A stretch of DNA of 64,000 nucleotides from contig CAZSYT010000001.1 of assembly GCA_964610905.1 (NCBI GenBank), forward strand, positions 58,944 to 122,943, given 5' to 3'. The translations under genes were made by a program, and so were the position numbers. The number at the start of each line of letters is the position of its first letter. Within the stretch, counting starts at the first letter, position 1. The notes beneath the pieces are model-generated. The model saw only the letters and a list, made by a program, of their open reading frames with translations, made no database searches and was not told where the DNA came from. Origin of the DNA: JAJZJT01 sp964610905. Lineage in GTDB: Bacteria > Actinomycetota > Acidimicrobiia > Acidimicrobiales > RAAP-2. Of this stretch, positions 1 through 8,548 are shown piece after piece.

Positions 1-637
1 TCTCGGCGATGGTCGACGCGGCAGCGTTGGTGCTGGTGGTGAGGATCGACACGGACTTCACCTTCGGCATGAACTCGTGGACGTAGAGGCCCGTGCTCGC
101 CGTCGCCGTCACGTCTCCACCGAAGTAGTTGTAGGCGTCCTTGGCGACGTAGTCCGCTGGCGTCAACGGCACGCCCCCGACGACAGGGATGTTCGCCGAG
201 TTCAACGTCGAGTACCACGCGTCCATGTTTAGGTCCACACCGCCGAAGACGCCGACGACGTGGTCGGCGACCATCTGCTGCGCGCAGGACTCGGACGACG
301 ACGGGGTGCCGTCGGTGACGCAGCTGTCCAGGTGGATCGGATGGCCGTCGACACCGCCGAGGTTGTTGTTGATGTAGTCGACGGCGGCCTGTGCTGCGGC
401 GGTCGCCTCCGGGAACGTGATGATGGAACCGGCGTTCTCGTTGATGAACCCGAGCTGGATCGGCGTACCGCTGGCCGTCTTGTTGCCCAGCGCGCTGGCG
501 CTCGACGACGACGCCGACGAGCTTTTCGACCCGGCTTGGGCGCTGGATGATGATGGACTCGAGCTACACGCCGCCAGGGTAAGCGCCCCGATGGCGACGA
601 TGCCCGCGAAGCGCAGGCGGTTCCGTCGATTTCTCAC
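1..637 (-). CDS. Branched-chain amino-acid-type ABC transporter substrate-binding lipoprotein (3' end outside window)
   Basis: The reading frame starts at a GTG (637) preceded by a GAGGAGG ribosome-binding site and runs off the left edge, giving about 212 residues. The N-terminus has basic residues, a hydrophobic stretch and a lipobox LAAC with the lipid-attachment Cys at residue 24, then a Ser/Ala-rich linker. The mature part (IQLGFINENAG...) has the usual start of the periplasmic-binding family that serves Liv-type importers, so it should capture a small ligand outside the membrane. It lies downstream of livHM-livG-livF on the same strand, with 198 bp between, and completes that importer. 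The ligand is unknown; in catabolic loci such proteins often bind aromatic or organic acids. Family confidence is high; ligand is not inferable. Confidence 0.88.
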   Translation of the reverse strand, partial: MRNRRNRLRFAGIVAIGALTLAACSSSPSSSSAQAGSKSSSASSSSASALGNKTASGTPIQLGFINENAGSIITFPEATAAAQAAVDYINNNLGGVDGHPIHLDSCVTDGTPSSSESCAQQMVADHVVGVFGGVDLNMDAWYSTLNSANIPVVGGVPLTPADYVAKDAYNYFGGDVTATASTGLYVHEFMPKVKSVSILTTSTNAAASTIAE

Positions 638-835
638 GTGTTCCTCCTCGAACTGACTCTTCTTGTCACTGAACGACCCGGGCTTGGTACCTTGCCGTGC
701 CCTGTGTGGACCCCCTTCCTCTGCTTGCCGAACCGGCCTCGCCCCGGAGCGTTCGCCGAACCACTTGTGGCCGCTCACTCGCCGGCCGTCTGCCCAACCG
801 GACCATCCGGCACACGCCGGCACACGGGCTGTCGG
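638..835. other. Intergenic spacer between livF and the binding-protein gene
   Basis: This 198-bp stretch contains no plausible gene on either strand. It separates livF from the downstream binding-protein gene, so the latter may have its own promoter or depend on a processed transcript. I saw no clear palindrome of the type found elsewhere in the window. Confidence 0.4.
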
Positions 836-1558
836 TCACCCGTCCACCGCCCCCTGGCCCAGGTAGCTGGTCTCGAGCAAGTCCTCGTTCTTCATGAGGT
901 GACCGGCCGGGCCTTCCAGCACCAGCTCTCCATGGGCGAGGACGTACGCCCGCGACGCGATCTGCAGGGCCAGGCGCACGTGCTGCTCCACCAGCAGGAT
1001 CCCGCACCCCGTCTCGGCGGCGATACGACTGAGCACCGGCAGGAACTGCTCCACGATGATCGGGGCGAGCCCGAGGCTCATCTCGTCGACCATCAGCAGC
1101 CGTGGCCTGCTCACGAGGGCGCGGGCTAGCGCCAGCATCTGCTGCTCGCCCCCGGAGAGCAGCCCGGCCTTCCGGTCCATCAGCGGCTGGAGTGCGCTGA
1201 AGTGCCCGAGGACATCGTCGATGGCCGGCGCAGCCTTGACACCGCGCTGCACCCCGAGCCGGAGGTTCTCGCGCACGCTGAGCTGTGAGAAGAGCGCCCG
1301 TTCCTCGGGCACGTGGGCCATGCCGAGCCGAGCCAGGTCGTGCGCAGCGTGTCGCTGCGCCGGCTCCCCGAGCACCTTGACGTCCCCACCCATGATCGGC
1401 ACCAGCCCGGACACGGTGAGGAGCGTGGTCGTCTTGCCGGCCCCGTTCGGGCCCAGGAGCGCGACGATCTCCCCTTCCTCGACCCCGAGGGACAGGTGTC
1501 GGACCACCGGCGCTCCGGCGTACCCTGTCGTCAGGTCGGAGACCTCCAGGACCTTCAC
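836..1558 (-). CDS. livF: ABC transporter ATP-binding protein, LivF type
   Basis: This is a 240-residue ATPase of the branched-chain amino-acid importer family. It supplies ATP hydrolysis at the cytoplasmic face of the LivHM permease. Walker A GPNGAGKTT is at about residues 36-44, the signature is LSGGEQQ, and Walker B ends in MVDEMSLGLAP, where the usual Pro after Asp-Glu is Met. The length is typical for LivF (about 235). Its ATG overlaps the livG stop (ATGA), so the two are translationally coupled. The gene order livHM-livG-livF-binding protein supports the assignment. The transported substrate is unknown. Confidence 0.93.
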   Translation of the reverse strand: MKVLEVSDLTTGYAGAPVVRHLSLGVEEGEIVALLGPNGAGKTTTLLTVSGLVPIMGGDVKVLGEPAQRHAAHDLARLGMAHVPEERALFSQLSVRENLRLGVQRGVKAAPAIDDVLGHFSALQPLMDRKAGLLSGGEQQMLALARALVSRPRLLMVDEMSLGLAPIIVEQFLPVLSRIAAETGCGILLVEQHVRLALQIASRAYVLAHGELVLEGPAGHLMKNEDLLETSYLGQGAVDG

Positions 1559-2373
1559 TCCGGTCCTCCGGCCGCGGCGGTCTTCCCTGATGCCTGCTCG
1601 CCGTGGCGGGCCTCGTCGTTGTCGGACCGCCCGAGGTACGCCTCGATCACAGCCGGGTCGTCACGGACCGCCGAGGTGGGGCCGTGCGCCAGCAGCACGC
1701 CGAAGTTCAAGACGTACAGCTCGTCACAGACGTCGAACACGAGCCCCATGTCGTGGTCGACCAGGAGGATGCTGGTCCCCTGCTGGACGATCTGCCGCAG
1801 GTGGGCGCCGAACCGCCGGCTCTCTTCGCTGTCCAGGCCGGCCGCCGGCTCGTCCATGCACACCAGGCGCGGGCGCTGCGCTAGAGCCCGCGCCACGCCG
1901 ACCATCTTGCGCTGCCCCTGCGACAGCTCGCTCGGGTAGCGGTCGGCCAGGTCCCGGGCACCGACCAGGTCGAGCGCGGAGGTGACCGCCTCCTCGTGGC
2001 CGGCCCCGTGGCGGCGTCGGGGGAGCACCATGTCGACGAGCAGGTCGAAGGTGGACTCCCGCTCCAGTGCCACCTGCAGGTTCTCGCGCACGCTCAGGTC
2101 CTCGAACAGCTCGATCGACTGCCACGTCCGGACGAGGCCGGCCTTCGCCCGCCGGTGCGGCGGCCGCTTGCTCAGGTCCTGGCCGTCGAAGCGGATCGTC
2201 CCCGCCGACGGGGTCATGCCGCTCAGCGCGTCGATGAACGACGTCTTGCCGGCCCCGTTCGGGCCGATCAGGCCGACGATATGGCCTTCCTCGACGGACA
2301 GGTCGACCCCGCTGACCGCCACCACGCCGCCGTAGCGGACGGTGAGCGCCATCGTGTCGAGGAGCGGGCTCAC
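1555..2373 (-). CDS. livG: ABC transporter ATP-binding protein, LivG type
   Basis: This 272-residue ATPase is the partner of LivF in a heterodimeric import motor. Walker A GPNGAGKTS, the long LivG-type insertion between Walker A and the signature, signature LSQGQRK and Walker B VCMDEPAAGL are all present. I chose the GTG at 2373 because it forms a 4-bp GTGA overlap with the livHM stop; an ATG seven codons downstream (2352) is the alternative. The C-terminus carries an extra charged, Ala-rich tail of about 25 residues beyond the usual end at AYLG. Confidence in the family is high. Confidence 0.92.
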   Translation of the reverse strand: MSPLLDTMALTVRYGGVVAVSGVDLSVEEGHIVGLIGPNGAGKTSFIDALSGMTPSAGTIRFDGQDLSKRPPHRRAKAGLVRTWQSIELFEDLSVRENLQVALERESTFDLLVDMVLPRRRHGAGHEEAVTSALDLVGARDLADRYPSELSQGQRKMVGVARALAQRPRLVCMDEPAAGLDSEESRRFGAHLRQIVQQGTSILLVDHDMGLVFDVCDELYVLNFGVLLAHGPTSAVRDDPAVIEAYLGRSDNDEARHGEQASGKTAAAGGPE

Positions 2374-4412
2374 GCCAGTTCCCGCTCGCGGTCCCCCACC
2401 GGCGCCTCGATCGACAGCGGTATGCCACCTCTGGCCGAGGTCCGCCCGAGGCGGAGGCGTCCCATCAGCGCCTCCTTCGTGACCCGCATGGCGCCGGCGA
2501 TCCCCTCCGGGTTGAGGATTGCCGTGAGGATGAGCCCGAGGCCACTGATCAGGTCCTCGATCTCCAGGCCGTTGCTGCGGTTGCCGAGCACCACGACCAG
2601 CAGGAAGTAGAAGACGATGCCACCCGTGCTGAGGGCCCCGCCGATCATGGCGCCGCTCACGCTGGTGATCCCACCGATGTAGGCGATGGCCAGGACGGAG
2701 ACCGAGACGAGGATGTCGAAGGACGACTGGGAGACCAGCGTCTGCTGGTAGGCCACGAAGCTCCCGGCGATGCCGGCGATGAAGGCCGCCAGGCCGAACC
2801 CGAGGAACTTCATCCGCTTGACGTCGACGCCGGCCGCGGCCGCGGCCCGCTCGTTTCCTCGGACTGCCAAGAAGCGACGGCCGGTGGGACTGCGGCGCAG
2901 GTTCATGACACCGAGGGAGATCACGGCGAGGACGATCACGGCGAACACGCCGAAGGCGGGCTGGGCGATCTCCCTGCCCTTGGAGAATGCCAGGTTCAAC
3001 CCCAGGATGTGGATGGGGGGGACGTTCGTGCCGTTGACCCCGCCGGTGTAGGTGGGGTTGTTGAAGAAGAACTCCTCGATGGCCCAGCCCGCTCCGAGGG
3101 TGATGACCGCCAGGCTGATGCCGCGGACCCGCAACGCCGGTATGGCGATGGCGAGGCCGACGACAGTCGCCCCCAGGCACGCCAGCAACGGCGAGACGGG
3201 GAAGGGGATGCCGGCCTTCTGGGCGAGCGCGGCCAACACGTAGGCGGCCACCCCCGCAATGGTCATCTGACAGAGGGCGATGGTCCCGATGAAGCCGGTG
3301 ATGACGACGAGGGACAGGCAGACGAACGCACCGATGACTGAGTTGACAAGCGCCAGCCGGTACCCGGCGGACAGCGTGAAGAACATGACGACGGCGACGG
3401 CGGTGGCGATGGCCGGCAGGGCGAACTGCGGTCTGGTGGCGTGCGCGGCGGGCAGGCGGCCTTCGGAGGCGGCGCCCCGGCTGGGCAGCGAGTTCCCGAC
3501 CAGGAACAGCGCCACCACGATCACCAGGAACGGCAGCAGCTGGTCACTGCCCGTCGACGGCCACCAGCTCAGCTTCGACGGCAGGTTCTGCAGTTCCCCC
3601 TGGGCCATCCCGAGGACCAGGGCGGTCGCCGACATGACGCCGAAGGACGAGAACCGCGCCACCAGCGTGGCAGCCAGCGCCGGGATGATCTCGAGCGTCA
3701 GGCCGGTGGGGGTCAGGTTGATGATCGGCGCCACCAGGATCCCGCCCAGGCCCGCCAGCAGCGATGCCAGGATCCAGTTGAGGCTGGCCTGCCGCTCGGG
3801 GGAGAACCCCAGCAGGATGGCCGCCTTCTCGTTCTCGGCGGCACCCCGCACCGACAGCCCGAAGCGGCTGTAGCGGAACAGGGCCCACAGCCCGACGGAC
3901 AGCACGATGACGACGGCGGTCAGGATGACGCGGTCCCACGGGATGATGGCGTGGCCCACGGAGAAGGCGCCCGAGGAGGGGATGAACGAAGGAACGGTCT
4001 GGGTGTTCGTGCCGAACCGGAACGCCATGGCGGCCTGGAGCAGGATCATGATCCCGACGCTCGCCGCCACTTTCGCCAGCGCCGGTGCATGGCGCAGCGG
4101 CCGGAACACCAGCAGGTGCATGAGGATGCCCAGGACCACCGCCGTCGCCAGCGACAGGACGACGGCGACGGGTGCCGAGAGCCCGTGCGGCGCCCCCAGG
4201 TCGATGAACCCGGGGAGACCCGGCACGGGGAGCGGGTACTCCCCCTGCACCCGCAGGGAGTAGAAGACGTAGGCGATGTACATCGCCACGGCGCCTTGCG
4301 CGAAATTGACCACGCCCGACCCGCGGTACCCGACGAGGACGCCGAGCCCGATCAGCGCTGCAATTGCGCCCGTCGCCAATCCCAGCAGTGCGAAGACGAT
4401 GAGGTCGGTCAA
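2370..4412 (-). CDS. Fused LivH-LivM branched-chain amino-acid-type ABC permease
   Basis: This 680-residue membrane protein joins the two permease halves that are separate genes in E. coli. Residues about 1-310 are LivH-like (early motif GVVNFAQGAVAMY, many hydrophobic helices). After a hydrophilic linker, residues about 330-650 are LivM-like (LGAGWAIEEFFFNNPTYTGG region and a long helical tail). It forms the translocation channel for the LivG/LivF ATPases. The start is a TTG at 4412, overlapping by TTGA the stop of a 97-codon frame. The gene is followed by livG with a GTGA overlap. Fused LivHM permeases are known in actinobacteria and other phyla. The substrate is not predictable. Confidence 0.9.
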   Translation of the reverse strand: MTDLIVFALLGLATGAIAALIGLGVLVGYRGSGVVNFAQGAVAMYIAYVFYSLRVQGEYPLPVPGLPGFIDLGAPHGLSAPVAVVLSLATAVVLGILMHLLVFRPLRHAPALAKVAASVGIMILLQAAMAFRFGTNTQTVPSFIPSSGAFSVGHAIIPWDRVILTAVVIVLSVGLWALFRYSRFGLSVRGAAENEKAAILLGFSPERQASLNWILASLLAGLGGILVAPIINLTPTGLTLEIIPALAATLVARFSSFGVMSATALVLGMAQGELQNLPSKLSWWPSTGSDQLLPFLVIVVALFLVGNSLPSRGAASEGRLPAAHATRPQFALPAIATAVAVVMFFTLSAGYRLALVNSVIGAFVCLSLVVITGFIGTIALCQMTIAGVAAYVLAALAQKAGIPFPVSPLLACLGATVVGLAIAIPALRVRGISLAVITLGAGWAIEEFFFNNPTYTGGVNGTNVPPIHILGLNLAFSKGREIAQPAFGVFAVIVLAVISLGVMNLRRSPTGRRFLAVRGNERAAAAAGVDVKRMKFLGFGLAAFIAGIAGSFVAYQQTLVSQSSFDILVSVSVLAIAYIGGITSVSGAMIGGALSTGGIVFYFLLVVVLGNRSNGLEIEDLISGLGLILTAILNPEGIAGAMRVTKEALMGRLRLGRTSARGGIPLSIEAPVGDRERELA

Positions 4413-4702
4413 CGCCCGTCACCTTCCCCGGTCGCGCCGTGCTGCGCGGCGACAGCGGGCGGCAGCCCTGTCCGGCAGCCGTGCGCCACCGCCGGAGCGC
4501 CGGAGATGCCCGCGTTGAGCGCGTCGGCTGCCGTTGCCGGCTCGACGATCAGGACCGACGCCGTCCATCGCCTCACTCCCACCCCAATCAGAAGCGACAC
4601 TGGCACGTCCGACAGACCGGACCATGTCGCGTCGGTGCACGGCTCGCTTCCGCGAGCATGCGCTCTCCCCTGCCTCGTGGTGACTCCACGGTGCTCCGTC
4701 AA
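4409..4702 (-). CDS. Possible 97-residue protein upstream of livHM (weak)
   Basis: This open frame ends in a TGA that overlaps the TTG start of livHM by 4 bp. It begins 18 bp downstream of the palindrome at 4721-4735. Those positions are what a first operon gene would show. The sequence (Ala/Gly rich, one hydrophobic patch around SLLIGVGV) resembles no family I know, and the start (TTG) has no good ribosome-binding site. It may simply be the livHM leader. Low confidence. Confidence 0.25.
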   Translation of the reverse strand: MTEHRGVTTRQGRAHARGSEPCTDATWSGLSDVPVSLLIGVGVRRWTASVLIVEPATAADALNAGISGAPAVAHGCRTGLPPAVAAQHGATGEGDGR

Positions 4703-4720
4703 CGTACTCTAAGTGACTTC

Positions 4721-4735
4721 TGACGTCAAACGTAA
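4721..4735. promoter_or_regulatory. Palindromic operator site 1 (TGACGT-CAA-ACGTAA)
   Basis: This is one of 14 copies of the TNACGT-N3-ACGTNA palindrome in the window. It lies upstream of the livHM operon, 309 bp from the livHM start, and is the only such signal in the 4703-4917 spacer. It probably marks the operon promoter. Confidence 0.65.
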
Positions 4736-4787
4736 GACCAGCACGTTGACGAGGACCACGGTCCTTCAGGAGCGGCGCCGGAGCGAG

Positions 4788-4807
4788 CCGGGCGCGGCCC
4801 GCCCGGC
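4788..4807 (-). terminator. Hairpin downstream of the EthD-protein gene
   Basis: Perfect 7-bp arms GCCGGGC / GCCCGGC enclose a 6-nt loop about 110 bp past the stop of the gene ending at 4918. There is no U-tract, as is common for high-GC actinobacterial terminators, so the role is only suggested. Confidence 0.35.
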
Positions 4808-4917
4808 ATGAGTCGTCGGCCCGCCACCGCGACGCCCGGCGACGCCGGACGGAGCGACGGGACACGACCCCGCACGGCGCCGATCGCCGACGGTGCAGCT
4901 GCCGCGGCGTGCCGGTC

Positions 4918-5595
4918 TCAGCGGCTCCAGCCACACACCATGGCCGAGCCGCCGTGATCGATGAACGTCCGCTCGTCGGCCATCAGCCGCTCGGAGACGT
5001 CGGGGTCGCCCAGGATCCGGAGCATCGCCTCGGGTCCTGAGTAGTAGGCCAGCGCGGCGCCGTCGAGGTCCACGACGCCGAGACCCGAAGCCGGGGCGAC
5101 CCGGCGCATGAGCGCAGCGTCGGTGCGGACCTGTCGGTAGCCCTCCGACCCGGGGACGCCGCGGCCCAGCTCGGCATGCACCGTCGACCAGTGCTCCACG
5201 AACCGCTCGTGAGTGAGCGCAGGCAGCCGCCGGATGGCCATGGCCAGCAGCAGGGGTTGCTCGCCCGGCACGATGACGTGCTCGGTCCCGGCGACGACGG
5301 CACAGGCCGACGGGTCGGCGACACCCTGCAGCGCCCCGGCCAGCCCCTGCAGGACCCGGTCGGGCTCGGGCTCCCCCTCGGCGAAGGCGACGTGCACGGC
5401 GGCCACGAATGCCGGCCCCGCGGCGGTCTCCGCCGCGTGGGCGGTGTCGCCGGCCAGCAGGCCGGCGTCGACGGCTCCCCGGGCCAGCACCGCCGCGGAA
5501 CGAGTCCGGACGTGCTCCAGCACCCGGTCCACCGCCTCCTCCGCCCGCACCGAGCCCGGCGAACCGCCGATGAGGAGCACCGCGCTCGTCGCCAT
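4918..5595 (-). CDS. EthD-domain protein
   Basis: This 225-residue protein is related to the EthD family of small dimeric alpha/beta-barrel proteins. The middle contains the family pattern around RFVEHWSTVHAELGR, followed by a predicted strand-rich C-terminal half. EthD proteins accompany many degradation operons, but their activity is mostly undefined. The ATG at 5595 lies just before the stop of the SnoaL-like gene (spacing 4 bp), so the two are probably coupled. An N-terminal region of about 100 residues before the EthD motif may be a degenerate second copy of the fold. Function is unknown; family assignment is moderate. Confidence 0.72.
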   Translation of the reverse strand: MATSAVLLIGGSPGSVRAEEAVDRVLEHVRTRSAAVLARGAVDAGLLAGDTAHAAETAAGPAFVAAVHVAFAEGEPEPDRVLQGLAGALQGVADPSACAVVAGTEHVIVPGEQPLLLAMAIRRLPALTHERFVEHWSTVHAELGRGVPGSEGYRQVRTDAALMRRVAPASGLGVVDLDGAALAYYSGPEAMLRILGDPDVSERLMADERTFIDHGGSAMVCGWSR

Positions 5596-5599
5596 CGGG

Positions 5600-6166
5600 T
5601 CAGCGCGCCTCGAGGATGTGGTAGGCGATGTCGTCGCCCGAGCGGGCGCCGCGGACGAACCCGGGCCCGAACGAGCAGTCGCCCGCCACCGGGTCGTTGC
5701 GCCACCAGTCGAACGCGCAGGCCTGGGCCGCGATCCGCCATCCGCCCACGCACCGTTCGAACCGGTCGAACCGGTCGACGTGGCGCAGTCCGGCCACCAT
5801 CTCGGCGGGGCGGCCGTCGCGCCGGGTGCAGCGGTGGTGGGCGACGGCGTACGCCTCGGACCGGGCCACGCCGGTCTCGACGTCGGCGTCGACCAGGACG
5901 CTGCCGAGGGAGTGGTTGGTGGCGTCGGAGCGGGCGAGCGCGGCGCGCAGGAAGTCGATGAACCTGTCCACGCCGCCGCGGCGGTCCCCGTGGTCGTCGG
6001 TGCCCTCGGGCCAGTCGCAGGCGTCGACCGCCACGAGGGCGAGGCGGTCGACGTCCCGGGAGTACGCGTGGAGGACCCGCGGGATGACCCGCTCGGCCAT
6101 GAGCAGCTCCGCGTCGGCGCTCGCCGCAGGGCCTCCACCCGAGGTCGGCTGCCCGTCCCTGGTCAT
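5600..6166 (-). CDS. SnoaL/NTF2-like protein
   Basis: This 188-residue protein has the cone-shaped NTF2-fold pattern of SnoaL_4 proteins: an N-terminal helix with RVLHAYSRDVDRLALVAV, a middle segment with HHRCTRRDGRPAEMVAGLRHVDRFDR, and a C-terminal strand ending in Trp-rich GWRIAAQACAFDWWRND. Members act as small isomerases, dehydratases, hydroxylase partners or ligand binders in polyketide, steroid and aromatic pathways. It overlaps the VOC gene by 4 bp (ATGA) and sits 4 bp from the EthD gene, forming a three-gene operon. The exact reaction is unknown. Confidence 0.8.
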   Translation of the reverse strand: MTRDGQPTSGGGPAASADAELLMAERVIPRVLHAYSRDVDRLALVAVDACDWPEGTDDHGDRRGGVDRFIDFLRAALARSDATNHSLGSVLVDADVETGVARSEAYAVAHHRCTRRDGRPAEMVAGLRHVDRFDRFERCVGGWRIAAQACAFDWWRNDPVAGDCSFGPGFVRGARSGDDIAYHILEAR

Positions 6167-6633
6167 CGCAGCTCACCGCCCGCCCACCACCGCTCGAAGG
6201 CGGGCTCCACGCTCCGGCTGACCAGCTCGACCAGCAAGCCGGCCGGCGACCGCACGTAGCTCATGACGCCGTACCCTTCCTCGGGGGGCCGCTCGGCTCC
6301 GTCGACGGTCCAGCCCGCGTCGACGAGGCGGCCCGTCTCGGTGGCGACGTCGTCCACCCAGACGCCGAGGTGGTGCAGGCCGGGCAGGTCGCTCCCGTCC
6401 CACAGCGAGCCCGGTGAACCCTGCAACAGCTCCACGTGCTGGGGTCCTTGGCACGAGTAGGTGAACCGGAGCGGCACCGTGGCGGCACCGCCCGACGGCG
6501 TCCACACCCGTTGCCGGCGTTCTACGACGGTCGCCCAGCTGAGACCGAACGCCTGCGCCAGAGCGCCCATGGCCGCCTGCAGGTCCTGCACCCGGGCGCC
6601 GACGTGGAACTGCCCCCTCGGCAGGTCGACCAC
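6163..6633 (-). CDS. VOC (glyoxalase/dioxygenase) superfamily protein
   Basis: This protein of about 156 residues has the paired beta-alpha-beta-beta-beta modules of the vicinal-oxygen-chelate fold. It begins FHVGARVQDLQAAM and later shows GLHHLGVWVDD and a terminal SPAGLLVELVS, the usual metal-site regions (a His early, a His in LHHLGV, a Glu in VELVS). Members include epimerases, extradiol dioxygenases and glyoxalases. I prefer the GTG at 6633 because GAGGGGAG lies 7 bp upstream; an in-frame ATG at 6675 would place the start 19 bp from the operator at 6694. First gene of the VOC-SnoaL-EthD operon. Confidence 0.8.
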   Translation of the reverse strand: MVDLPRGQFHVGARVQDLQAAMGALAQAFGLSWATVVERRQRVWTPSGGAATVPLRFTYSCQGPQHVELLQGSPGSLWDGSDLPGLHHLGVWVDDVATETGRLVDAGWTVDGAERPPEEGYGVMSYVRSPAGLLVELVSRSVEPAFERWWAGGELR

Positions 6634-6693
6634 AGGTTGCTCCCCTCTCGTGCCCGCGATGCTCCGCCCCACCAAGGCTACGCAGTTGTCGTC

Positions 6694-6708
6694 CTACGTC
6701 AAGCGTAA
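6694..6708. promoter_or_regulatory. Palindromic operator site 2 (CTACGT-CAA-GCGTAA)
   Basis: This copy of the window-wide palindrome has one mismatch in the right core (GCGT). It lies between the divergent VOC operon (start 6633) and the zinc dehydrogenase gene (start 6778), and could control both. Confidence 0.65.
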
Positions 6709-6777
6709 GAAGATGGGGGGCATCGGCGCCGGCGGCGTGCCGCCGTGGCCCGGGGCCACGTACGCGAGGAGGAGACC

Positions 6778-7809
6778 GTGCGAGCAGCGCTCATCACCGG
6801 GGCACACCGGCTCGAGCTGGTCGAGGTGCCCGAGCCCCGTCCGGCGCCCGGCGGGGCCGTGGTCGACATCCGCTACTGCGGAGTCTGCGGCACCGACGTC
6901 GGCGCCTACCGGGCGGGGAGGCCGTCGCACCCGTCGCTGTTCGGGCACGAGTGGACCGGCACGGTGCGCGCCGTGGGCGACGAGGTCGGCGGACTGGCCC
7001 CCGGCGACCGGGTCGTCATCGGCGTCCGCTCCCCCTGCGGGACCTGCCCCGACTGCGTGGCGGGGCGGCCGGGCTCGTGCCGTGCGGCACGAGCCATGCT
7101 CCTCGGCCGCGACCCGCTGGCTCCCCCCCACGGCGGCTTCGCCCCGGCGCTGGCCGTCGCCGCCGAGCGCCTGGTGCGCGCCCACCCGCAGCTGAGCGAC
7201 GAGGAGGCCGCCCTCGTCGAGCCGGCGGCGGTGGCCTTCCGCGGCGTGCGGCGCAGCGGTGTCGGCCTGGGCGACGTCGCCGTCGTCCAGGGTGGCGGGC
7301 CCATCGGCCTCCTCACCCTCCAGCTGGCCCGGACAGCGGGCGCGGCGACCGTGGTCGTCGTTGAGCCGGACCCGCGTCGGCAGGCGGCGGCGCGGGAGCT
7401 GGGAGCGGAGCTGGTGCTGCCACCGGGCGAGGCGGCCACCGCCGGCGTCCTCGAGGTGACCGGCGGCGCCGGCGGCGACGTGGTCTTCGAGTGCGCCGGC
7501 CGCCCCCCGCTGCTGCAGGCCGCCGTCGACCTCACACGCCACGGGGGGGTCACCGCGCTGCTCGGCTACATCGAAGAGGAGGCCACGGTCGAGCCGGCCC
7601 GCTGGCTCGGCAAGGACGTCACGGTGGTGGCGTCGGTGGGGTTCGCCCGCCAGGACGTGCAGCACGTCATGTCGCTCATCGCCGACGGCCGGGTGCGGGT
7701 GTCACCGCTGCACAGCCGCACCGCCACCCTCGGGGAGCTCGACGGCGTGCTCCAGGCGCTCGCCGCCGGGCGCTCGCCCGACACCAAGGTGCTGGTCGAC
7801 CCTCGTTGA
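6778..7809 (+). CDS. Zinc-dependent alcohol (medium-chain) dehydrogenase
   Basis: This 343-residue MDR enzyme should oxidise an alcohol to a ketone or aldehyde with NAD(P)+. Catalytic-zinc residues are visible at Cys37 (GVCGTD) and His57-Glu58 (GHEW). Structural-zinc cysteines are Cys87, 90, 93 and 101. The Rossmann motif GGGPIG follows at about residue 175. I chose the GTG at 6778, which has an AGGAGG site 7 bp upstream, over an ATG at 6745. It is transcribed alone, divergently from the VOC operon, and ends 54 bp from the convergent PNPOx-like gene. The substrate is unknown; threonine- and sorbitol-dehydrogenase-like enzymes share this layout. Confidence 0.88.
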   Translation: MRAALITGAHRLELVEVPEPRPAPGGAVVDIRYCGVCGTDVGAYRAGRPSHPSLFGHEWTGTVRAVGDEVGGLAPGDRVVIGVRSPCGTCPDCVAGRPGSCRAARAMLLGRDPLAPPHGGFAPALAVAAERLVRAHPQLSDEEAALVEPAAVAFRGVRRSGVGLGDVAVVQGGGPIGLLTLQLARTAGAATVVVVEPDPRRQAAARELGAELVLPPGEAATAGVLEVTGGAGGDVVFECAGRPPLLQAAVDLTRHGGVTALLGYIEEEATVEPARWLGKDVTVVASVGFARQDVQHVMSLIADGRVRVSPLHSRTATLGELDGVLQALAAGRSPDTKVLVDPR

Positions 7810-7863
7810 CCCGCACCGCGCCGGCCGCCGCAGGACGGGCCGACGATCGGGACCCGGCCAGCG

Positions 7864-8364
7864 CTACGAGGGGGGCTGCTGCACTGCGGCGCCCATCCTG
7901 GCCCCGTCGTGGGAGACGAAGCGCAACGGCTCGAGCTCGAGGACCACCCGGTCGGTCTCCACCAGCATCTGCTCGAAGCGCGCCGCCACCGCCGGCTTCC
8001 CCCGGTGTGCCTTGGCAGACAGCGCGGCGGCGAACCAGCGCAGGGTGTCCTCGTCGTCGTGCACCACAGCCCGGGTCGCCGCGGTGAGCGACAGGCTCGG
8101 GCCCAGCGACGTGCCCGATCCCGAGACGATGACGCAGGACTGGGGGCGCGCCCGCAGGGCCGCCACCCGGGTACGCTGGGTGCCGGCGGTCACGAAGAAC
8201 CGGGCCCGGTCCCAGACGAACCAGTGGACCACGCCCATCGGCCAGCCGTCGTCGTCGACCCAGGTGACCGCGCACTCGACCGCCTCGGCGAGCAGCAGCT
8301 CGCGGCGCGCCACGCTCAGCGGGTAGCGCTGCAGCTCCTCGTAGGCTTCCCAACGTCCCGGCAC
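7864..8364 (-). CDS. Pyridoxamine-phosphate-oxidase-like flavin/F420 protein
   Basis: This 166-residue protein has the split beta-barrel pattern of PNPOx-like proteins: CAVTWVDDDGWPMGVVHWFVWDRARFFV near the start, then TRVAALRARPQSCVIVSG. In actinobacteria this family includes F420- or FMN-dependent reductases and heme-binding proteins. It stands alone, with operator site 3 located 43 bp upstream of its ATG. The presence of several LLM enzymes nearby makes an F420-linked role plausible but unproven. Confidence 0.75.
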   Translation of the reverse strand: MPGRWEAYEELQRYPLSVARRELLLAEAVECAVTWVDDDGWPMGVVHWFVWDRARFFVTAGTQRTRVAALRARPQSCVIVSGSGTSLGPSLSLTAATRAVVHDDEDTLRWFAAALSAKAHRGKPAVAARFEQMLVETDRVVLELEPLRFVSHDGARMGAAVQQPPS

Positions 8365-8406
8365 GGCGTCCCTCCTCGAGACCCATGCCCCGTACGCGCC
8401 AGGATC

Positions 8407-8421
8407 TCACGTCGTACGTTA
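8407..8421. promoter_or_regulatory. Palindromic operator site 3 (TCACGT-CGT-ACGTTA)
   Basis: This copy of the palindrome lies 43 bp upstream of the PNPOx-like gene (start 8364), in a promoter-like position. The rest of the 8365-8548 spacer shows no gene. Confidence 0.65.
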
Positions 8422-8548
8422 TACGCCGATGTGTCGGACCGCCATGGCGACGGGCTGGCCGTGGCGAGCGGTGCGTGGCCCGGTCGAGAGGCCCCGGCAG
8501 CCAGGCCGCGAGAGTCGGGCTGACGACCGGACGGCCGCGGCGTCCCGG

